DNA of 10,248 nucleotides from Bacteriovoracaceae bacterium UBA4097 (GTDB lineage Bacteria > Bdellovibrionota > Bacteriovoracia > Bacteriovoracales > Bacteriovoracaceae), in NCBI GenBank assembly GCA_002381765.1, contig DFXX01000079.1, positions 447 through 10,694 of the forward strand, written 5' to 3'. Positions 7,001 through 10,248 of this stretch are shown piece by piece. The position numbers were made by a program, and so were the translations under genes. Below the pieces are notes generated by a model. The model was given only the letters and a program-made list of their open reading frames with translations, made no database searches and was not told the DNA's origin. Within the stretch, counting starts at the first letter, position 1, and each line of letters opens with the position of its first letter.

Positions 7001-7146
7001 ATGAAATAAGTTTCAAAACTACCCTTCATGAAAGAGAGAGACACGCGGCCTTGCTCCACCATCTTCTGGGCCTGAAAAGCCGTCGTAGCATCAAAACTTC
7101 TTTGAAGAAGATCTTGCACCGATGTCGCTTCGTTCGTATATTCCAT
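4021..7146 (-). CDS. SNF2-family DNA-dependent ATPase with N-terminal SWIM zinc finger
   Basis: This 1041-residue cytoplasmic protein is a superfamily 2 ATPase of the bacterial SNF2 type, likely a double-stranded-DNA translocase that remodels protein-DNA complexes. A SWIM zinc finger lies near the N-terminus (CxC at 81/83, CxH at 92/94). A long region of unrecognised, mostly strand-rich sequence follows (about 120-590). The helicase core starts at about 602 (RPYQISGYNWL). Motif I is DDMGLGKT (628-635), Ia is ILIVCPVSILYNW (652-664), II is FDEVQHLKN (718-726), III is LTGTP (746-750), then FILRRTKDQV (795-804). The C-terminal RecA lobe has LVFSQF (892-897), LKAGGFGLNLT (946-956) and QAIDRAHRIGQ (975-985). 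All core motifs are intact, so it should be active. A probable sigma70 promoter lies just upstream. No restriction, nuclease or methylase gene is adjacent, so a role in repair or transcription recycling is as plausible as defence. Confidence 0.93.
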   Translation of the reverse strand: MEYTNEATSVQDLLQRSFDATTAFQAQKMVEQGRVSLSFMKGSFETYFIVSGIIAENNTNYEAKISFKRSTNPEGTLTTQCTCNLWNAEKHCHHTASLLVKFADLQGKHDLNSGKPMNLSLMAQDGVHVERYGTLIKGAPLIPGAKMNSTFSSLQYTLLNRKVVHFPAPSKWRGKLKINLVPATILEEYRDTLYIEEKYTYQFSLLDGEDEIKEVSLFDVLYLFNWKNGEALDLTNDLRELVSKLKLTDVIGDIQNYIRIFLPLREKGIAEISIEGEPWESFPVEDLEWRFSINPSPRKSFLNLELELFTPDQKLVPIPSPFLLFVTEQGWASSFRTKNDALIFFKTLIEDFDRETTLHRKYLHSASKKHIMGEWINLLEKEHELSFFDPTFKKVFVLKSSTFKKVFLAFLDSFTELGFKTSFYFKDERKIVFQIPKNNLLDGVSKFYQLLTPLQIPIFYDQQQIRTWKSSIRFERNKEKLDWFQLDLVVSDDDLNIIRNAEITDNFLLSSKGLVLLSDQQKDLLKFMKRYTKFEGEKKEATAKGLSRFGLFLQRSRIFELFELKRLGIEGALTEEEELFCEKIMTMKDMPQYDIHPRYIDLARPYQISGYNWLRFLYEHKFGACLADDMGLGKTLQTIMLLQTLKDKAKKILIVCPVSILYNWRNELEKFSDLTYSIYYGDEREFKSDAQVTLTSYGLMKKESLSTLGDEEFDILIFDEVQHLKNIRSLGANAARQLKAKFRICLTGTPVENDLSEFYNIMDLCVPGVWGDLGMVKSTSKNKSRLLARKTVKPFILRRTKDQVLKELPEKIENHVFLEFSPEEREVYQQKLNAVRSNMIGTGSKRYGEVLKSLLEMRQLCLWQKQPSLQSTKIDFLMENLEQLVVEGHKTLVFSQFTTYLDLIENKIRVAGWKHARIDGSQSIKKRGEQVELFQNGDAQVFLISLKAGGFGLNLTAASYIFLMDPWWNPAVERQAIDRAHRIGQENKLTVYRPIIKESVEEKVLILQQSKRELFRDLMAEDDDQYFSGKLDMNDFQHLLS

Positions 7147-7174
7147 ATGCCTACTGGTTCAAAATTAAAAGGTC

Positions 7175-7203
7175 AGTATAGGGCAAATTCCTGGGAATGG
7201 CAG
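7175..7203 (-). promoter_or_regulatory. Probable sigma70 promoter of the SNF2 gene
   Basis: On the minus strand CTGCCA (7203-7198; four of six to TTGACA) is followed after exactly 17 bp by TATACT (7180-7175; five of six to TATAAT). Transcription would start near 7168, giving a leader of about 22 bases before ATG 7146, with AGTAGG three bases before the start codon as a close-set ribosome-binding site. Confidence 0.5.
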
Positions 7204-7258
7204 TTTAAACCTCTATGATTTTAAGCTTTTTGAGTCCTCGACCTCTGAATCATGAAAA

Positions 7259-7286
7259 TTAGCTGAACGCTTTTTTCTTTTAAAAT
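7259..7286 (+). promoter_or_regulatory. Tentative promoter of the outer-membrane protein gene
   Basis: The 193-bp divergent gap 7147-7339 is AT-rich from about 7250 onward. On the plus strand TAAAAT (7281-7286) matches TATAAT at five of six positions, with TTAGCT (7259-7264) 16 bp upstream as a weak -35. Other A/T hexamers nearby (TATATA at 7286-7291) are equally possible -10 boxes. No operator, hairpin or small ORF was recognised in the gap. Confidence 0.25.
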
Positions 7287-7339
7287 ATATAAAACAGAAT
7301 AAACTTAAAGAGTTGAATATTTCATAAATAAGGAGATCT

Positions 7340-8182
7340 ATGAAAAAGCTAATCGCTCTGGCCGTTATGGCCTCTTCCGCTCTGTCGTTTGCCGCTGACC
7401 GTGACATCTATGATGTGATGTATTTACCTCAGGCCGGGACTACCTTTGGTATCACGGAAGGGGAGTATGTTCAGGATAATAGAAATCGTGATGAAAACAT
7501 TTACGGCTTTAACTTCAACCAGACGATCGGACATGCAATAACTGATCGTTTATCTCTTTCAGCGAGCATGAGCTATGCAAATCTTGAAAGAAATCCTTCA
7601 GATGATTCAAAATCTGACCAGTCAGGCATTAGCGATCCTACGATTACTGCTCGTTTCCGTCTGATGGATGAGACTGCACGTCTTGATTTGATTGGGGGAG
7701 GAAGAGTTGGCCTGGGTGATCTTGAGGTTAAGTCTAACAATGATAGAAATAACTATGCCGGTGGACACGCTGTTTTCGCGGGCCTTCAGTATGGTATGAA
7801 GACCGAGAGCTTCCAGTGGGCAGTACTCGCTCGTTATCAATACGATTTGGAAAGAACGGTTGATATTTCAGGTGGAAGCTCCATTGACATGAATGAGAGC
7901 AGTGGATTTTTGGTAAGAGCTGATATGCTTAATAAGCTAGCTGAGAAGAGCTTCTTAAGATCATTCTTCTCTGCCAATCTTGTAGATGAAGTTAAAGGAG
8001 AGGGCCAAGTTTTTGAAGAAAACCAAACTCTTTATACTGCTGGACTAGAGTACCAACAGCTTCTTTCTCAGGATCTATTGCTAAGAGCAGGTGCAGATTA
8101 TTCTATCAATAATGCAGCTCCTGGTTTCAGAGAAGGCGATAGTGCCTGGACTTTCAGACTTGCGGCCAATTACCAGTTCTAA
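7340..8182 (+). CDS. Putative outer-membrane beta-barrel protein
   Basis: This 280-residue protein starts with a typical Sec signal peptide: MKK, a hydrophobic stretch LIALAVMASSALS, and a likely cleavage after SFA (residue 18) before ADRD. The mature part consists of alternating amphipathic strands separated by polar loops, e.g. LSLSASMSYANLE, ARLDLIGGGRVGLGDLEV, FQWAVLARYQYDLE, LYTAGLEYQQLL, LLLRAGADYSI. It ends WTFRLAANYQF with a terminal phenylalanine, the classic Bam-recognition ending of outer-membrane barrels. This suggests a barrel of about ten to twelve strands. I cannot assign a substrate or named family; a channel, a surface structural protein or a transporter-like barrel are all possible. 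The start is firm, with AGGAG four to five bases before ATG. It diverges from the SNF2 gene and converges on rpoD, with a strong bidirectional terminator after its stop, so it is probably monocistronic. Confidence 0.82.
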   Translation: MKKLIALAVMASSALSFAADRDIYDVMYLPQAGTTFGITEGEYVQDNRNRDENIYGFNFNQTIGHAITDRLSLSASMSYANLERNPSDDSKSDQSGISDPTITARFRLMDETARLDLIGGGRVGLGDLEVKSNNDRNNYAGGHAVFAGLQYGMKTESFQWAVLARYQYDLERTVDISGGSSIDMNESSGFLVRADMLNKLAEKSFLRSFFSANLVDEVKGEGQVFEENQTLYTAGLEYQQLLSQDLLLRAGADYSINNAAPGFREGDSAWTFRLAANYQF

Positions 8183-8190
8183 TTTTGATC

Positions 8191-8221
8191 AAAAAAAAGG
8201 GCCGCGAAAGCGGCCCTTCTT
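8191..8221. terminator. Bidirectional rho-independent terminator between the barrel gene and rpoD
   Basis: A perfect stem, GGGCCGC (8199-8205) pairing with GCGGCCC (8210-8216), has a GAAA tetraloop on the plus strand and extends by two A-T pairs. On the plus strand it is followed by TTCTTATTT, ending the barrel gene. On the minus strand the run of eight A at 8191-8198 becomes a T tract, giving a strong terminator for rpoD, whose stop is at 8226-8228. Only 43 bp separate the two stop codons. Confidence 0.92.
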
Positions 8222-8225
8222 ATTT

Positions 8226-9965
8226 CTAGTTATCTAGATAGGATTTAAGTAGTTTCGCCCGACTCGGATGTCTGAGCTTTCTCAATGCCTTCGCCTCAAT
8301 CTGACGAATACGCTCACGAGTCACGAAGAAATCCTGACCCACTTCTTCCAAAGTATGATCCGATTTTTCACCGATACCAAAACGCATGCGAAGAACCTTC
8401 TCTTCTCTTGGAGTAAGAGTCGAGAGAACAGAACGAGTCTGCTCAGAAAGAGTTACACTCATCACAGCGTCCGCTGGAGAGATGATCTTCTTGTCTTCGA
8501 TAAAGTCACCCAATGAAGAATCTTCTTCTTCACCGATTGGAGTCTCAAGAGAAATAGGCTCTTTCGAGATCTTGAAGACTTTCTTCACTTTATCAACCGA
8601 GAGCTCCATCTTCTCAGCAATCTCTTCCGGGGTTGGCTCACGACCAAGTTCCTGGATAAGTTGTCTTGAAGTACGGGCCAGCTTGTTAATCGTCTCGATC
8701 ATGTGAACCGGAATACGGATAGTACGACCCTGATCCGCGATAGCGCGGGTAATGGCCTGACGAATCCACCAAGTTGCATAGGTCGAAAACTTATACCCAC
8801 GGCGATACTCGAACTTATCAACCGCTTTCATAAGACCGATGTTTCCTTCCTGAATCAGATCCAGGAACTGAAGACCACGGTTAGTGTATTTCTTAGAGAT
8901 GGAAACCACGAGACGAAGGTTAGCTTCAACGAGTTGAGACTTCGCTTTATCTGCTTTTTCTTCACCCTTAAGAATAATGTTATAAACACTTTCGATATCT
9001 TCAGAACTCATGCCGGCGTCAATGGCCAGACGACGAAGTTTTCTTAGGACATCTTCCTGAGTTCTGATCATTTGCTCGATCTTAGCATCTGTTGTGAAGA
9101 GGTTACGAGCGAGCTCGCGCTTATACACATCATCTTCAAGCAAGCGCTCGTACATGACCTTGTATTCTTCCTCATTATTCACTTCTAGAAACTTGTAGAT
9201 ACGATCTTGTTGCTCATAGAGTTCACGGAACTGAAGATAGTAACTCTTAACTGGTTCAGTGAAAGAGTTAATGATCTTACGGTTAAAGGTAAGATCCACG
9301 AGCTCGTCTCCGACCTTAGTCATGAGTTTCTGCTCTTCTTCATTCATTTTATTAAGAGTACCGTCTTCATTGATGATGTTAGATTGAAGATCTTTAACGT
9401 GGTCAACCACCTTAAAGATTCTATCACGAACTTCATGAATTTCTTTTTCACTGGATTCATCATCTAGACCACGAACGAGATCTTTTACAAACTCATTCTG
9501 CTCTTCTGCTTGAAGAACTCGGTTCTTAAGTTTTACGATTTCTTCAAGAGCGTGCTTCGATTTTAGACAAGAAAGAACGATTTCTTTTTCACCTTCTTCG
9601 ATTTCTTTAGCGATCTTAACTTCGCCTTCGCGAGTTAAGAGGGCAACTGAACCCATCTTTTTCAGATAGAGTTTAACTGGATCGCTGGTAGAGGATCTGA
9701 GTTCGGCTTCTTCATCTATCGTTAAAGGATCTTCAGCAACTTCTGTAGAACCTTTTTCTGAATCTTCTTCATCTAGTTCAGGACTCTTAACCTGAATGCG
9801 GGCCTCTTCGATTTTTTCCATGATCTGATCGATGGAAGCAGGATCGACGATATTGGCCGGAACTGCGTCGTTAATCTCTTCAGGAGTAAGGAAGGTTTGA
9901 TCCTTTCCTTTCATGACTAGACGAGAAAACTCCCGAGAATTTAAGAATGCGACAACGACTGACAT
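8226..9965 (-). CDS. rpoD: RNA polymerase primary sigma factor RpoD (sigma70)
   Basis: RpoD (579 residues) directs RNA polymerase to housekeeping promoters. Region 1.1 is present (about 12-60, with LTPEEINDAVPANI), followed by an acidic linker. Region 1.2 starts at SDPVKLYLKKMG (94-105). A non-conserved region spans about 130-340. Region 2 contains NLRLVVSISKKY (349-360), DLIQEGNIGLMKAVDKFEYRRGYKFSTYATWWIRQAI split between 2.2, 2.3 and 2.4 (369-405). Region 3 has EPTPEEIAEKM, region 3.2 has the SLGDFIED finger (484-491), and the region 4.2 helix-turn-helix ends VTRERIRQIEAKALRKLRHP (548-567). No key residue is missing. It is slightly shorter than the 613-residue E. coli protein, mainly in the N-terminal linker and non-conserved region. 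The start is secured by AGGAG five bases before ATG; this site overlaps the dnaG stop (TAGGAG), so translation is coupled. Confidence 0.97.
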   Translation of the reverse strand: MSVVVAFLNSREFSRLVMKGKDQTFLTPEEINDAVPANIVDPASIDQIMEKIEEARIQVKSPELDEEDSEKGSTEVAEDPLTIDEEAELRSSTSDPVKLYLKKMGSVALLTREGEVKIAKEIEEGEKEIVLSCLKSKHALEEIVKLKNRVLQAEEQNEFVKDLVRGLDDESSEKEIHEVRDRIFKVVDHVKDLQSNIINEDGTLNKMNEEEQKLMTKVGDELVDLTFNRKIINSFTEPVKSYYLQFRELYEQQDRIYKFLEVNNEEEYKVMYERLLEDDVYKRELARNLFTTDAKIEQMIRTQEDVLRKLRRLAIDAGMSSEDIESVYNIILKGEEKADKAKSQLVEANLRLVVSISKKYTNRGLQFLDLIQEGNIGLMKAVDKFEYRRGYKFSTYATWWIRQAITRAIADQGRTIRIPVHMIETINKLARTSRQLIQELGREPTPEEIAEKMELSVDKVKKVFKISKEPISLETPIGEEEDSSLGDFIEDKKIISPADAVMSVTLSEQTRSVLSTLTPREEKVLRMRFGIGEKSDHTLEEVGQDFFVTRERIRQIEAKALRKLRHPSRAKLLKSYLDN

Positions 9966-9973
9966 ACTATCTC

Positions 9974-10248
9974 CTAAAGATTCTTGAGATTTAACATCTC
10001 TTTATCCAATTTTGAGATCTCGCTCAAAACAGAATCTATTTCTTCTAGTTTCTGGGAAGATTTCTGCTTCTCCACCAGAACTTTTCTTTTACTTTTTAGT
10101 TGATCCATTTGTAGCATCAACTTATAGTCCTTCAGCATTCGCTGGATGACCTTATCGTTATAACGATTGCCATAATTAAATAGGGCATCCGTACCGATGT
10201 CTCTGATGTCCTTACTGTAGCTACCGTACTGGATTTCATCCTGAACGA
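9974..10248 (-). CDS. dnaG: DNA primase DnaG, C-terminal fragment (5' end outside window)
   Basis: The minus-strand frame entering at 10246 is open for 90 codons to TAG at 9976-9974. The fragment begins VQDEIQYGSYSK and becomes a highly charged helical, coiled-coil-like tail with KLMLQMDQLKSKRK, then EEIDSVLSEISKLDKEML. This is the form of the C-terminal helical domain of bacterial primase that contacts the replicative helicase DnaB. This domain is poorly conserved in sequence, so the assignment rests mainly on position: the gene directly upstream of rpoD in the same direction is dnaG in the conserved macromolecular-synthesis operon. The catalytic TOPRIM and zinc domains are outside the window. 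Its stop codon is part of the rpoD Shine-Dalgarno site, with eight bases between the stop and the rpoD start. Confidence 0.8.
   Translation of the reverse strand, partial: VQDEIQYGSYSKDIRDIGTDALFNYGNRYNDKVIQRMLKDYKLMLQMDQLKSKRKVLVEKQKSSQKLEEIDSVLSEISKLDKEMLNLKNL

Noticed and set aside
6763..7218. 151-codon plus-strand frame opposite the SNF2 5' end and its promoter
   Set aside because: Shadow of the SWIM-finger coding region; no family features.
7213..7407. 64-codon minus-strand frame across the divergent gap and barrel gene start
   Set aside because: It covers the signal-peptide codons of the barrel gene in antisense and has no ribosome-binding site worth noting; the tail is low-complexity from AT-rich promoter DNA.
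8268..9467. Several plus-strand frames opposite rpoD
   Set aside because: Antisense shadows of the highly conserved sigma factor gene.
1..10248. CRISPR array, tRNA or rRNA gene, insertion sequence, integrase or phage genes
   Set aside because: No regularly spaced repeats, cloverleaf-like segments, transposase motifs or terminal inverted repeats were seen on either strand.

Overview
The window looks like an ordinary chromosomal stretch of a Gram-negative bacterium. It encodes LPS-core-type glycosyltransferases, an exported protein with a signal peptide and an aromatic C-terminus typical of outer-membrane beta-barrels, and a dnaG-rpoD pair. The moderate GC content, compact layout, large SNF2/SWIM helicase and RpoD sequence fit a delta-proteobacterial or Bdellovibrionota-like lineage. 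That placement is inference; no rRNA gene is present to settle it.

Layout, left to right. (1) 1-914, plus strand: the 3' end of a UDP-glucose 4-epimerase gene (galE), joined by a TAATG stop/start overlap to queC (preQ0 synthase, queuosine pathway). (2) 904-1392, minus: a small acidic protein resembling the UPF0149/YgfB family, whose stop overlaps that of queC. (3) 1393-1565: a short gap holding a possible 32-residue hydrophobic micro-ORF on the plus strand. (4) 1566-2354, minus, and 2394-3422, plus: a divergent pair of envelope glycosyltransferases, GT2 (WaaE/LgtF-like) and GT9 (heptosyltransferase-like), separated by only 39 bp. (5) 3424-4029, plus: a low-GC type II toxin-antitoxin module, a ribbon-helix-helix-like antitoxin plus a MazF/PemK toxin starting at GTG, preceded by a double palindromic operator. 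(6) 4021-7146, minus: a 1041-residue SNF2 ATPase with an N-terminal SWIM zinc finger. (7) 7340-8182, plus: an outer-membrane beta-barrel-like protein. (8) 8191-8221: a bidirectional terminator. (9) 8226-9965, minus: rpoD, the primary sigma factor, preceded by the 3' end of dnaG (9974-10248).

How the genes work together. galE and the two glycosyltransferases point to sugar-nucleotide and LPS-core synthesis. queC is tRNA modification, and dnaG-rpoD is the classic macromolecular-synthesis operon core. The mazEF-type module is the only piece that looks acquired: its GC is about 37% by hand count over 3481-3660, against about 48% in sampled lines of the neighbouring glycosyltransferase gene.

The most notable non-coding structure is the tightness of the gene junctions. 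Three converging pairs overlap at their stop codons by 9-11 bp with no terminator between them (one of the three involves the uncertain micro-ORF). One divergent pair may share a symmetric -10 region. The antitoxin, and possibly the GT9 gene and the micro-ORF, have promoter-like -10 boxes placed so that the mRNA would be leaderless or nearly so. I do not see convincing evidence for a wholly new system in this window.
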